A stretch of DNA of 64,000 nucleotides from Heterocephalus glaber (lineage: Eukaryota; Chordata; Mammalia; Rodentia; Bathyergidae). The position numbers and the translations under genes are program-made. Positions 33,744-46,427 of this stretch are shown piece by piece. The notes below the pieces were generated by a model. The model made no database searches, had not been told where the DNA came from, and saw only the letters and a program-made list of their open reading frames with translations. Position 1 is the first letter of the stretch. Each line of letters begins with the position of its first letter. The DNA lies in the NCBI RefSeq assembly GCF_000247695.1, contig NW_004624743.1, forward strand, positions 5,702,136-5,766,135, in the 5' to 3' direction.

Positions 33744-34690
33744 TAGAGAAAGAAAACTGTAAGGATGAATTTGTATAATAGGTTTAGTTATTCCTAGAGT
33801 TGATGCTCTAATTGAATGAGGCCTAAAGTTGCTATGTTGACTTTTGCTGATAATAAAGAAAGTAGTGGTACTCTGTGGTGTGAATTGTTTAAAGAATCAT
33901 GCAACATAACTGGTAAACTAAAAGGCAAAAGGTATAACTGGACCCCACAGAGTTAGAAGGTGAGCCACAGCATTGAACCTGTACCACATTTTCCTCACTT
34001 AGCCACCATTCCTCTGGCCAATTTTCAGAGTGACTTGGAAACTGAAAGTTCCCTTATTCCCAGAGTAATGGAAGATGCTGCAACAGTCAAGAGGTCTGTG
34101 AGGGCCATAGGATCCAGTGTCTCCTGTCCGACGATAATTGAGGTGTCTTTGGCAGTTGATAGGCTATTTGGAGCCTTGGGCAGACTGCCATAGGTAAATG
34201 ACAACATGTGCTGTTCAGATATTGCAGTGAGTCTCCGCCATCTTCTGAAAATGGCAACTTTCCATCTCAGGAATAGCATCTGGCCTGCCAGTGGGCTTTC
34301 GTGGAGAATGAATTCTGGGCCATGGGCCTCAAGTCACCACGTGACATAGCTTCCCATGACAAACAGGGCATCATCTGGCCCAGCATGTCATAGTCCCATG
34401 TGCACAGCATCAACCCATCATCAAATGGAAGTGCTACTTACATAATTGGGCCTGAGTGCATCCTGAAGGCTTAGGTAAGGTGCATGAAGAAGTGATCTAC
34501 ATGCCTATACTCTTTACGCCTATTGTAATGCTTTCTGTACCACATAATATACCTATGATCTCAGTGAGTGCACCTCATAATCAGTTGACAGAGAAGAGCA
34601 GACAGGGGCCTTGTACACAGATGATTGTGTAGGTTAGGCAGGCACCACCTAATAGCCGACAACTATGGGACTATGGGTCTGTTGATACAT
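33744..34690 (+). mobile_element. ERVL internal region remnant, broken pol
   Basis: Follows the LTR and primer-binding site. Near its right end (about 34605-34660) the sequence matches the start of the ERVL pol RNase H domain in order: 'aggggccttgtacacagatg' then 'ggcaggcacc'. The reading frame there is interrupted by a stop. Upstream, short open frames on both strands (77 codons plus at 33960, 84 codons minus at 34025) do not give a recognisable gag. The internal sequence is far shorter than a full ERVL, so gag and most of pol are deleted. The copy is non-functional. Confidence 0.6.
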
Positions 34691-36379
34691 GGTCTTGTAC
34701 AAAGTACAAAACTGAATTAGGACAATTAGAATTTCCCTCTCCTTAAACAATTATCTTTTCTTTATGTTGGGAATATTCAAAAACCCCATTAATAGTTCTT
34801 TTTATAATATATAACCCATTATAAACTACAGCCACTCAACTGTGATCCTATCTTCTCTTTGATAAAAGAGTTGTCTTTGTATGTTATTTCAATCTCATTA
34901 GGCATTCAATTTGTAGAAATGTGAATTATATTAACACTGTTCCAATGAAACTATACTTCTTAATGTTTTCCAAAATTTATTATGTCAAATATTCAAAATC
35001 ACCTTCATTATTTGGTCTCAGTTTAAGTAAACTGCTGTCTCTTGTTTCAGAAATCTTCTCCTGTATTTGCATCTGGTGCAACACTGCAGGTGCCTACTTA
35101 GTGTTTTCTTGCCAGGTCCTTGTTCAAGATTGAGATTAAAATGCTGGAACAGTCTAAAGCCCTCTGTATCACTCTCCTTCCAGTCTCTTCCCAGGTAACT
35201 CATGGAGCTTTAGCTCTTATCTGTTCAGAATGGACTTCTTACTGTATGATGCAGGCTCAGTCTTCTCCTTTTCCAAGCTTAGTGACTTATATAATATCTC
35301 TGTGTATGTATACAGATAGACATACACATTCCTATTGTTAAGCACATAGATATATTGGATTAAACTACACAAATCTATTATATTTTTGGTGTTCTGTGTC
35401 TGATTAAATGGCCAGTAAGTGGCATTAATCTAGCACTCATCATCAATTGACTCATCCACTCACCTAAGCAACACACTGTCTTCTTTATTTTTGGAGTCAG
35501 TGATGGCATACGTGATGACACAAAGTAAATTTTGTTAACATAGTCTACTTTACCTTGTGAGTAACCAGTTAGCACTCTGTCACTGATGACATTTATTATG
35601 TTGATCCGATGTGACTCATTCCAAGTTGATAGTAATAATGCTCATGAATATTGGCACTGTTTTAGTCTTTAACCTACACTGTTCAATGATTGATGGGTGA
35701 ATGGCACAGGAGCAGAGGGGAAGAAAATAACCATAGTACTTTGTTCTTTTCATTTGAAATAATATCCCATTCATCATCATCTTTCACAATATTCCTATAG
35801 AATATCTTTTCACTTTGATTCACTTATACACATATATTTCACATTATGAAAAAATTTTTCCCAAATATATTCTATGTTGAATATCAAAACCAACTTGAAT
35901 TGTTTTATGTATTTTACAATACATGTAAAGAGCACAATTAATGCAAAAAGTGAGTTCTGGGTGTATGTGTGAAGATGTATATATATCACAAAATGACCCT
36001 TTGTCAGAATTATGTCTCATGTGAATTAATCAGCTTCTTCTGTTAATTAAACAGTTACTTCTGTTTAATTAAAAAATAAATTTAATTCCATCACAAATTA
36101 CACTGAAATGCACTGAGAGAATCATTATGAGATGTGTTCAACATGGAAATTAGCTTGCCCAAGTGATATGTGAGTGATAACCTGCATCAACTTAGTAATA
36201 AAGAGAGCATAAAGGAAATTAAAGGAGGAATGTTTCTTCTCCTTCTTGTACTTTTTTCAAGAATTTCTTCTTTTTAGGCATAAATATTTTCAATTAACCT
36301 GAAGGTAAAATCTAATGTGATAAAATTTGTACCACGAGAGTGTTAGGGTAGTTTATTTTTTAGATCTAACCTTGACCCA
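34691..36379. other. Single-copy DNA, no gene seen
   Basis: Mixed AT-rich sequence. Small open frames (70 plus, 61 minus, 73 plus, 65 minus) lie between 34921 and 35575 on both strands with no family signature. No 3' LTR matching 33120-33720 is found. Confidence 0.4.
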
Positions 36380-36640
36380 CATGTCATACAATTAGGCCAA
36401 AAAAGATCAATCAGGTTGAAAAAGAAATAATACAGGAAAAGAATGAGAAACAAGAAGAATGAAAATTGTGATAGGGGAATTAGAGGAGGAGAGAAGAGAG
36501 AGAAGGGAAAGCAAAGGGCGTCAGGTAAAGAAACAAGGTGTAGTATGTACATGTACCCACCCCCAAGATGATGCACACGGCATGGACTGCAAACAGATAC
36601 TAATAATTTTTTTTAATTTTAAAAGTTTCAAAAATTAATT
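36380..36640 (+). mobile_element. L1 3' UTR fragment with tail
   Basis: A purine-rich stretch ('ggaattagaggaggagagaa', 'gagagagaagggaaagcaaa') is followed by 'gtagtatgtacatgtaccca', 'ggactgcaaacagatactaa', parallel to the blocks in the 22560 copy. It is 5'-truncated within the 3' UTR or just upstream. Confidence 0.65.
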
Positions 36641-38063
36641 AATAAAGCAGAAAAAACTAGGATTAATGTTACTGAAGGTATGCAATAGCTGAGAATGACA
36701 ATTAATAACAAAAGTACTACTTTTATCATGGAGTTTCATAAATGTAGGTCCACAATGAGTGGAAAACAATGATTAGCAAATGCTTACTTACATCTTAATT
36801 ATAATATTCTAAAGTTTGGATAGTATATAGGGAGACATGCATGTGCGTACATTTATGAAAAATTATGATGACTTTCTTAATATGCTAAAGCTCATCTTTG
36901 AATTATAAGGAAATTTAATGCAGTGATAGATCTCTGTAAAACAAGGACATTATTTATGAAATTTTAATAAAAGATTTTACTTGGTTGAGAAAAATAAATG
37001 ACTGGAAATACTTAGAAACAGCTGTTAATTGGCACGAACTGTGGTTGAATTGGCTACAAGACCAGAAACCTGAACAGATGATAAATAAAGACCAAGCTGG
37101 CAGATAAATAATTTGGTTCAGTAGGGGAGAAAATTAAATTAACCACTGGGAAGAAAGAAAAAGAAGCTTCTTCTTCATAGCGTAAGCTTTATTGAAAAAT
37201 CGATGAAAGTAGCATGTTCAACCTAGTGATTAGATCCAAATCCAACATGCATTAGTGATCACCTTCCAAGGGCTAGAGGAAAAGGTGTGCGTGTGACTCT
37301 TCAGTGGTGTCTTGACTGCTTAAAATACATTAGACTACGAGATATGGAAGAGTCTTAAACAAGATTTATTTACTTGTATTTGAAAAGACTTTTCTCTTCA
37401 TCTGTAGATTTAAATAAACAAAACCAAGAAGTACAAGATACAAAGTATTTGAATTAAAGAATAAGTATAATTACTAAAAAATATTAAAAATCTATAAATT
37501 ACTAAAATGGTAAAGGATAAAATTAGAATAAGATATAAACTGAAAAATCACAAAACAAAAAAGTAAAATGATCATAAATATATACTTTAAATGTTATTAT
37601 ATCTAGTATCAGAAAAATCCTAGCTAAATATTAATAAAACCCAATTCTGCTATTATGTTCTGGGGGTAAAATTGTGAAACAGTATTATGCAATGACAGTA
37701 GACATTAAATTATTGAAAGCACTTTGAAGAGGAAGTAATTTGAAAATGCCCTCAAATGAAATTAGCTTATAGATTTTTGTTTCAACAAGATTTAAAATGT
37801 TTACAACAGCATTTTAAAAATTAAAATATATATATTATATAATTATCACAAAGAATAAAATAATAATGATGTATTTCTGTACAGAGTACCTTCATGATAT
37901 CTATTCTGGAACACAGTGACAGTAAATTAGTAAAAAGTAAACACATGAAAAAATACTTAATCTGACAGGTTTAAATATACTTATCAGAGACAAGAAAACT
38001 GAAAATCACATTTAAGAATATGGAGAAGTTCATGCATCAAGTTTTAAAATAGATTATATTATA
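36641..38063. other. AT-rich single-copy DNA, no gene seen
   Basis: No gene or transposon recognised. Confidence 0.5.
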
Positions 38064-38177
38064 TAGACATGGTCCTGCCATACAGTTCAGGCTGGTTTTG
38101 AACTTGTGGGCCTCCTCCTGTCTCAGCCTCCCAGGTGCTGAGATTCCAGGCTTGCGCTGTCACACCTGGCTACATTT
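38064..38177 (-). mobile_element. B1-type SINE, antisense
   Basis: Antisense 7SL-derived monomer: 'tacagttcaggctggttttg', 'cctcctgtctcagcctccca', 'ggtgctgagattccaggctt', 'cacacctggcta'. A perfect 12-bp target-site duplication, 'gattatattata', flanks it at 38052-38063 and 38178-38189. Confidence 0.92.
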
Positions 38178-38300
38178 GATTATATTATAATCAAATTGTA
38201 TTTATTATATATAGTTGTTTATGTGTTACCATTGACAATTGATTTTGACTGAAACATTCAATAATAATACATTAAAAAACAACCAACAAAATGTTGACCC

Positions 38301-38380
38301 ATAGCCGGGGATATAGCTCAGCAGTGCAGTGCCTGCCTGTCAAGCACGAGGCCCTGAGTTCATTCCCAGTACCAAAAAAT
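38301..38380 (+). mobile_element. ID-type SINE
   Basis: 'agccggggatatagctcag' (A box), 'aagcacgaggccctgagtt' and B-box-like 'gagttcattccc', then a short A-rich tail. A perfect 12-bp duplication 'aaatgttgaccc' flanks it at 38289-38300 and 38381-38392. It lies 111 bp from the second duplication copy of the B1 at 38064. Confidence 0.9.
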
Positions 38381-38404
38381 AAATGTTGACCCTGCACAGA
38401 AAAA

Positions 38405-38645
38405 TAATTGACCATTTGTCAATTTGGTTATGACATGTCTTGGTATCTACTTCTTTGCATGTATAATGCTTGGTGTTTTCTGACACCCTGAACCTATAAA
38501 TTTCTGTCATTTCTCAGATTTGGGACATTGGTAACTATTATTTCTTCAAAAATTTTTCCATCTTTTTCTTTTTTCATTCTAGAATATCAATTAAATTATT
38601 GTCATATAATATACACTCAAGTCTTCATTTAGTTTTAAGAAATTT
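38405..38645 (-). mobile_element. L1/HAL1-type fragment, antisense
   Basis: 'tatgacatgtcttggtatct', 'cagatttgggacattggtaa', 'ctattatttcttcaaaaatt', 'ttttcattctagaatatcaa' match, in order, the antisense of the ORF1-containing region of old L1/HAL1 elements. Strongly decayed. Confidence 0.55.
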
Positions 38646-39287
38646 ATCTCTGCGTTCCTCAAATTGGAAGCCCAAGCTCAAACCAGCAATTATCAGAGAA
38701 GTACTTCTATAACTTTTCTCCTCTGCTCCTTGGTGCTTGCATGATCTGCTTCCTCGCAGGTTCTGTTGTTCAGGTGGTTTCTATTATCTCCAGGCCTGTA
38801 TTCCTGGCTTCTGCACTGATACAGTCTTCCTTAGTTATCATTCTTTTACAATATAATAAACACAGTTACAAATGTTTACAGCTGTGATATCGCACTCCAA
38901 TTTTCAGGTTCACAATTATTATTTTAATATTCAATTTATTATATCCATAGCACATTATCTTTTGTATATATATGAGGATGTGAAATAACGTATTCCTAGA
39001 ATGTCATTGTATTCTTATTTTTGACAAGCTTGGTTATGTGAACACGTGTGTGGGAGATGTGCGAATTTAATATAGATTTACTTACATTTTGTAGTTTGCA
39101 ATATGATTGCCATGATAGGGAGAAATGCACTTTGTTCTATTTCATAAAATTTCCATGTCAAAAAGCTCAAATTTTTCTGGTGGATGGAAATATATGATGG
39201 TGATATTAGCCTTACATTTGAGTTCATAAGAATCTGTATGTAATAGTGAATTCCCAGAAATGTCAGAGCATGTCATAGTATTAATTC
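38646..39287. other. Single-copy DNA, no gene seen
   Basis: No gene or repeat recognised. Confidence 0.4.
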
Positions 39288-39440
39288 AGACATTATAGGA
39301 CCTTGTAAGGTAGATGTTTAAAAACAGATTAAGGAAACTAAATCATGGAAAGGTTAGAACACTTCCCCAAGGCCTGAGGGCTGCTACCGTCATCACCTGT
39401 ATGGAGGACAGGTAATCTGTCTCTAGGATCATATTCTCTT
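39288..39440 (-). mobile_element. MIR SINE, antisense
   Basis: The block 'aggaaactaaatcatggaaa', 'ggttagaacacttccccaag', 'gcctgagggctgct' is the antisense of the MIR core and tail ('cagtttcct... aagtnactt... ggtcac'). It is among the oldest elements in the window. Confidence 0.6.
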
Positions 39441-41646
39441 TCAACAAATACTATATTTCTTAAAATACAAGGCAATTTTTAGAGTGAAGCTATTGTGTGT
39501 GTGTGTTACTCTAATTTTCTATTTTTGCTAAACGACAGTGGAAACATTAAGGAAATTACAAGTGTAATTTTATTACCTTATTGGCAAAAGTAAAACTTTT
39601 TTTAGTGTCTGATATCATGACACCTTAATTTTTTCTCAACTGCATCTCAAACAAAATTGTTAATTTATAATTTTAGAATGAAAGAGTATTTGGTAGTGCT
39701 GTCCATTTAACTGCTGCACTGAAGAGATACAATATGGATTCTCTTTAACTGTCAGTGGCCAAAGAAATCTTAACTCTGTTGTGTTTTTCTTCTTAAATTT
39801 TTGTATCTTGCAGGAGGGAAAATTAAAAAATAAAAAGAGTAGAAGAGATGATGTGTCTGTTTTGAAGCACAGTTGGGAGTGTAGCAAAGTGATGTTTTAT
39901 TTTTAAAAAGTTAAATCATTCCCTTTTCTACCAAAGCTTTATTAGGAGGTGCTGTGTGTCCTCTGGCTATATGGTTAGTGTCAAGATTTCCAGTGCCCCT
40001 CATTGTGATAAAAAGGGAAGAATTTGAAAGGATTCATATATCTTAACTCTACATGATTAGATGGAGAACCTTCAAAGATTTGGACAAATGAATAAGCTGC
40101 TTCTAGCAGTTGGCAGGCAGTAGCAAGAATGGGACATTAATTTGCCTTAGAAATGCAAGTTAGAATTAACAGTTCCCTCATGGGTATAGGCACAATAGGT
40201 ACACGAAGAACTGTAAAAGAAACTGCCTTTTCAACAAAGTGCTCTTGGCTACACTTCCTTAGAAGGTTTTGGTGATGTTAATTTTCTCTTTCCACTAAGT
40301 GAGCTCCCTGGGACACAATACTATTTTAAAAATCTATGAATAGACCATGGGAAGTGGGTGTCAGTCTTTTCTTACTGATTTCTCTTTTAACCACAGACTC
40401 CCTGGTCAAGCCTGGTTGATTATATAGTGCAGAGACCCTTCACTTGTTTACAAGAGTGTCAGCTGCTCACGGATGTCCTCTTCCATCCTCTGTTCCCCTG
40501 CTTCATTAACCTTACACTCCCACCTCTACCTGTCCCATCTTATAGCTTTTTGTATGATGAAACACTTCTCCAAATTTGATGTTTCCAAATTGTCTCCATT
40601 CTCAGATGAAATGTCTTTTGTAAGTGTCCTGTCAGTAAAAGCACAGAAGTAGTGACTTCCTGTATCTTAAAAGTCTTACTTTCCCTGAAAGGGTTCTTAC
40701 TGACTGCGACAAAAGGAGGCTAGAATGAGAATTTTCTCATGGTTGTTTATGAAGATTTAGATCTTGAGAGTAGATGCAATGCCTCAGAAGAGGAATTTTG
40801 GTAGTGAAGGTGAATATATGATGTTTTGCTAGAAGTTCATATGTATTGCAAGGGACTTTTTAAATGGTGCCAGGTCTGTGCTTTAAAATACCACCCATGT
40901 ACTTATTTTATATTGTTTTTCCATTTGAGCCAGAAATTAAGTAGATTTTGTAAAGAGTTCTGTTTAGAATTTCTTTACTTTAGGAAACAAAAGCAAAGTC
41001 AAGAATTTCAGGTTAGTTATTAGTGAATAAATTTCTGATTATCGCCCAGTTACGGAAAGATTTTGATAATCCATTGATTTCTTGCAAAGAGTTCTGGACA
41101 GGATTAGGTGATATAGGTGACTGAGTCTGCTCCATTTTTAATAAAATTTACCTAATCAGGACTCATTGCAACATTAGGGAAGGGGATTGTCTAAGATATG
41201 AGTACAAAAATGCTCTTACAAGTTTAAACAGATTTATACACAAATATGTATGGTATCCAGGTCTATATATATGTGTGTGTGTATGTCTATATACATGCAC
41301 ACATAGGTATTTCATACATCATATACTACTTTAATTTTATTAAACTAATATTAGAACAATCACAGCACACAGTTTCCTAGTGAACAAAAAATTGCTTTCA
41401 GACATCAAAAAGGAATGTGTCAGTATATCATAAATTATTTTTAAATCTCATGTATCACTAATATTATTAATTAAATGTTCATTTAAAATCAAATATTCAA
41501 TGATATTGAAATGTCACATATAATGTTTGCTAATTTACTGTTTTTGTTTAAAAATTGGAATGAATTTGATAAGGAAATAATATACAATGGATCAGGCCTT
41601 CCCCACCCCTCCCATGTTTTTGCCATAAAATATTCTGTTCAAGCAA
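39441..41646. other. Single-copy DNA, no gene seen
   Basis: No gene or transposon recognised. A short TG/CA-rich run lies at 41265-41300. Confidence 0.4.
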
Positions 41647-41963
41647 TGTAACTGTTTGTGCTGCACTATGTTTCTACCTAAGGTTTCAAGGAATGTTCTG
41701 TTAATTCTGCCCATCCATCTCAATGAGCATGCTCACCTGGTAGGTGAGCCCACCCCCATGCTCTGTAGATCTCTATATAAGGTTGTTTCCCTTACTGCTC
41801 AGGGCTCAGATTTTGGAGTACAAACTCCTCTGAGACTGCTGGTAAAGTTTCCCACCATTTCTCCAAGTGCTGCTCAGCTTCTTAGCCTCGAGAACTTTGA
41901 TAGCCATGACATTCGGCTGTAAGGCTCAGCTATAATGCTGAGCTATCTCACTTTGCTTTAACA
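41647..41963 (+). mobile_element. Solo LTR, copy 1 of a pair
   Basis: Starts 'tgtaactgtttgtgctgca' and ends near 'ctttgctttaaca' (TG...CA). It has a retroviral LTR layout: a U3 with 'gttctgttaattctgccc', a TATA-type box 'tatataagg' at 41774-41782, then 'gctcagggctcagattttgg', 'acaaactcctctgag', 'ggtaaagtttc' in R/U5. A second copy at 51700-52076 shares this block order. No target duplication or internal region is recognised, so it is probably a solo LTR. The 88-codon plus frame across it is not supported as a gene. Confidence 0.65.
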
Positions 41964-43894
41964 AATTCATATGTTAAACTAAAACAGAGCCTGTAAATTT
42001 TTATATATCAAGTAGATATTTATAACATAGTAAAATTTATACAATATATTTAAGTATAAAATATAAATACAAAGTGATCTCAGTTTTTTAAATAATTGGG
42101 CTACTATCACAATATATATAAATGCATATAGATTTATTTTATAATATGTATGTAAATAATGTGCTCTGTGTATATGTGCTTAAATTCTGAGAGATGACAA
42201 AAATAAAAGATGCAATTATTCATGTTATATATGGGGGAAATATGTGTTATAGTTTGGTTCCCCTTTTCTTGATTTATAATGACTATACATAAAATTTATT
42301 AATCATAAAATATGAGAGGACTTGTTTTTAGAACAAAAGCCTCTGAATATTTCAACTAGTCTTCAGAGGATTTCAAATAGCATTTGGATTTCTAAAATAT
42401 TTTGTTTGAAATAGAAATTTTGATAGGCTTTAGTCATTTTAACATTAGTTCTTGGTCACATAATAAATCCAAAATCTTAAAACACTAATTTCATTATTCA
42501 TCCTCTTCCAACATCACAACAATCTTCCACTTTTCACAATATAATTTGAGCCACAATCTGGAGATACATAGATACTTAGTGAGTCAGTACAGAGCCAGTG
42601 TATGTAAAAGTTTCTTGGCTAAAATAAAGAAAAAATAAAACAATATAAATATCTAATTTTATATTACCTAATAGCATGTTTTTCACTTCTTTCCAATTTG
42701 ACAGACAATAATATCAAGAATGCATTAATGAAAATTACTGCTTTCTAGATTGTACATACATATACATAATATTAATTCATTTAATATAATTACACATTCT
42801 GAAATATTAAAATATATATGGCCAAAAATTAGTATATGAATTGCTTATTTGCAAAACCACAAAACACAATGATCATTATATGTAAAATATGCCTGTTCAA
42901 ATTCAAAATAGTACAGTTTCTCATCATAAAATATCTCTTCTTAGACTACTCTTCACAAAAGTTGCATGTTTTTGTTCTTGTGTTATACCAATTGCATATG
43001 CTATATTTTGTGTTATTTAAATTCTGAAAATAAATTTTGTGAAGAGAACAAAATTTAACAGACTAAGGTAACAGCTCTATGTATCTCTCTAAATGAATTA
43101 AAACCTATTTTCTCAAGTATTCATACACAAATTTCACCTGAGAGAACATTACAATCTTTAAATAAATTTTAAAATATTAAAAATTAAAGTATTTAATATT
43201 TTAAATAACTGGAATTAGTTCTGAGTAATTAAAGAAACAAACAAAATAACTACATGGTCCCATCTGCTTGAGACAAAAGAAAATATCATATACCTCACTT
43301 TACACTCAATGTTTAAACACAACTCTAGCTGGGTTCCCAGAGTATTTTTATTTAATATATTAAAAATCTGGTATGTTATCTTACCTTATTTTCTCTCTTT
43401 TTTTTTTCCAGGATAAAACTGCTTTGTGTTTTTAGTTTTCAAATTTCCTTTCTATCATAATTTCCATCCGAGATACTTGTTTTGAATAACTTTCAACTAG
43501 AATGCACATTTGTTTATAGCTAGCTATTATTAAGTAGATATTTCATCATTATGTTTAGTTATCATATCTTGTTTTTATTGATTTTCTTTTACCATTGATT
43601 ATAATTGAAAGCTTTACAAACTGTTTCACCTAGTACCTTAATTTCTATTGGGAATGTCTATTTAAAGCTAAAGATAGGGAGGTCATAATTATGGAGATTA
43701 CACAGTTATCAAGGTTACAAATAGTATGATTCTAAGCTAACCAAATAGCTTTTTTTGAAGGTCAAAGAAGGAAATTATTATATATCTTCGGTAGAATTAC
43801 AGAACATAATGAATATATATTCTTTACATGTACAGAAATACTTTGTGTAATTGTTAATAGAACAGTAATGAAGGAGAAAGAATCTTTCACTGAA

Positions 43895-44340
43895 ATGTTA
43901 TTTTCCAGATTACCTTGTGGGGGGGGCAGTGTTAAAAAACCACTGCCTTTAGTATAACATTAAAAAGAGGACAAAAGCGGAAAATCTATACGTTGGTTAA
44001 TTGTTAATGATAGGAATAAACTTTCCCCACCTAATGACCAATTATTTGATTAAATTAGTCCCCCAAATCAATCTCAGAATAAAAGCGCAAACTACGTATC
44101 CCATTTAGTCAAAGCATTGATTCACATATTCGTGTTTCCTAATTGATATATTCAAATGAATGCTGCATCTTTAAAAATGCTGAGACAGATGTTTTCTTAT
44201 ATTAGTTAAGATAATTTGTGAAGTCTCCATTTTTCTGAAACTCGAGCTTTCATACTCTTACTGACGAAAGCATCCATTACTTCTTCAAATAAGATTTACA
44301 GTCTATTTTCAAATAATAAAAAGTAGTCTTTGAGGATTTA
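43895..44340. promoter_or_regulatory. Candidate conserved non-coding element
   Basis: Single-copy sequence with many TAAT-core sites within about 100 bp ('gttaattgttaatgat' at 43996-44011, 'cctaatgaccaattatt' and 'gattaaattag' near 44030-44058). It retains isolated CpGs ('aaagcgg', 'tacgtt', 'aaagcgc', 'ctacgta', 'attcgtg', 'actcgag', 'gacgaaag'). Suggestive of an enhancer-like element; unproven. Confidence 0.3.
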
Positions 44341-44491
44341 AGTCAGAGAATGTTGCTTTGCAAATTTATTAATACCTTTCAAAATATAGTGAACAATATT
44401 TTCTTGGATCATTGGAATCTTCCTGCCTGTAACTTATTATAGCAAAACAAAATAATTGATCTCTTTATGCACAGGCATTATGGTTTGATCT

Positions 44492-44567
44492 CAGGTTAAT
44501 AGGTTATAGGAAATCTATTGTTTCCAATAGATATTGTTTTCAGGTTATAGAATATCTATTGTTTTGA
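44492..44567. repeat. Local duplication with hairpin
   Basis: 'aggttataggaaatctattg' (44501-44520) recurs as 'aggttatagaatatctattg' about 40 bp later. Between them 'atctattg' (44513-44520) and 'caatagat' (44525-44532) form an 8-bp stem with a 4-nt loop. Confidence 0.75.
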
Positions 44568-45189
44568 ACTAGAGATAAGTTTGAAACTCATTATTTTAAT
44601 TATATATATTAAAATTTCACAAAAATTGGTATATAATCCATAACCATATAAACATATTTTAATAAAAAATACCACAAAATAGAATTTTTTGTTAACTGAT
44701 TTTATTCTTTGTCAGTTTCTGCACTTTAAGTCATGACTAAGAGATGTAGGATAGCTCTATAATATTAAAGTAAAACAAAAAGAAGAATCTGTCCTTTATC
44801 TCTACCCTGTCAAAGTATGTCAATTTGAATGATGAGGGACAGGGTAGTCAGTTATGTAATAAGAAAATGTGAAACAATTAAAATGCTAATTTTTGGAATG
44901 ATATTATTAAGTGTATATTAAGTTCAAAAGAAACTACTGTAGAACAGATATTTTATGTTAATTTCAGAAAATCAAAGTAATGTGTTTTTATTTCTATATA
45001 ATTCTAAAATTTCTTATTTATGATGTATTTGAAAAATTTTATATTTTTACTAGAAAATATCTTAAAATTTATATGAAAATAAGATGAATATGGATTAATG
45101 AATACAATTTTTTAAAATAAGCAAAAATTGGCATACTTCTGTTACAGAATTGCAACAATAATTATTAAGCTAAAAATTATTAAGCTTAT

Positions 45190-45545
45190 ATAATGTTGCT
45201 GAGTGGACTAAGACAAATGGAAGAGAACAGAGAATCCAGAAATAGGAGTACCCATACAGGATGAGTAATTTTCTATGAAGACTGAATAAAATTCAGTGAG
45301 GAACAGAAAATTTGGGTACTCATATAGACAAGAAAAGAAATAATGGCCTCACACATTATGAAAAAAAATTCATCAATGGAGGATAACAAATCCAAATGCA
45401 AAATCAACCATTAGGAAGCTTTGAGAAGAAAATGAATATTTTTGCTTCTTGGTGTTGACTAAGGTGTTTTAGATAGAGCACAAGAAGTACTATACACAAA
45501 AAATAAACTATAAATTGCACTTCACAATTAAATTCTTTCTAATAA
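45190..45545 (+). mobile_element. L1M ORF2 fragment
   Basis: 'gaagagaacagagaatccag', 'aaataggagtacccatac' is the start of a recognised L1M ORF2 block. It continues with 'atccaaatgcaaaatcaacc', 'ctttgagaagaaaatgaata', 'ggtgttgactaaggtgtttt', 'agatagagcacaagaagtac' and 'ttgcacttcacaattaaatt' in family order. Broken frame; both ends truncated. Confidence 0.75.
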
Positions 45546-46427
45546 ATCATGCAGTTTGGAAAATGACCAGTGTTGAAGGGCTTTGGAGCTTGCAGCTGCC
45601 TGCTGGGCATACAAGTGGGACCCTGGGCTCAGCTCCACATGAAGGGATCTCTCAACGCACCAGACAGGCAGAGAAAATAGGCACTAACGTAGCAGTGTGG
45701 CTTCCACACCACAGACATTGCCTCCCAAGTTTGCTATCAGAACTTTGAGACCTTCATTTTACTTCAGGTGATTACAGCAAAGGTAAAGGAAATAGCAACA
45801 GCTCTTCAAATTTCCCACTAACCTAATAAAAATAAAATGACATATGTCTGGAAAATGGGTGATTTACCTGTGAGAGCAATGGTTATATTGCCACTTTCTT
45901 TTTAAAGAAGGAAACATACGATAACTGACTTAACAAGAGCAGAGGTCACAACACCTTCACGGAGACCCTGAGGGCCTTTTACTTCCCTCACCCCCGCGTG
46001 CAGACCCTGTGAGGAGGCACTGCCCTCATCCCATTCTCATCCACGGGGTCTGAAAGCAGAATCAGCAGATTGTGGGGCGAGTTTCAGAAACAAATTGTAT
46101 CTCTTGTTTCAGGAAGGTACAATATGTAAATATCCCTAGAAACAAAACATATTGTTTTTCAAAAAAAAAAAAATTACTGAGCGTAATTTCTTTCCAAACA
46201 GCACAGTTTTTACATCGAGCAAATTCACAAGACAAGTAAAACAGAACACAGGTATTTCTGAAATGGAGAAAAAAGATAAAAGCTGAACTTGGGAGATGTT
46301 CGGTTACTTGAGAATTCAAATGATTGATTTCCAGTTAAATCCGGGTTATCCCTGTGTACTGGTGAATAAATTATTATAAATATTGACAGCAGAAACAAGT
46401 AAGTTGCACAAGTTACTTATACTTTGC
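45546..46427. other. Unassigned segment
   Basis: 45575-45760 is GC-richer with a 77-codon plus frame but no recognisable domain. 45985-46070 contains a short MIR-like stretch ('ccctgtgaggaggcactgcc') too weak to call. An A-run lies at 46161-46172. Confidence 0.35.

Larger units (their letters stand above)
41964..45189. other. AT-rich DNA with one candidate regulatory stretch
   Basis: No gene or transposon recognised across 3.2 kb. Within it, 43895-44340 stands out as non-repetitive and motif-dense, and 44505-44570 holds a local duplication; both are listed. Confidence 0.45.

Noticed and set aside
45985..46070. MIR-like segment
   Set aside because: One short matching block without the conserved core order; kept only as a remark.
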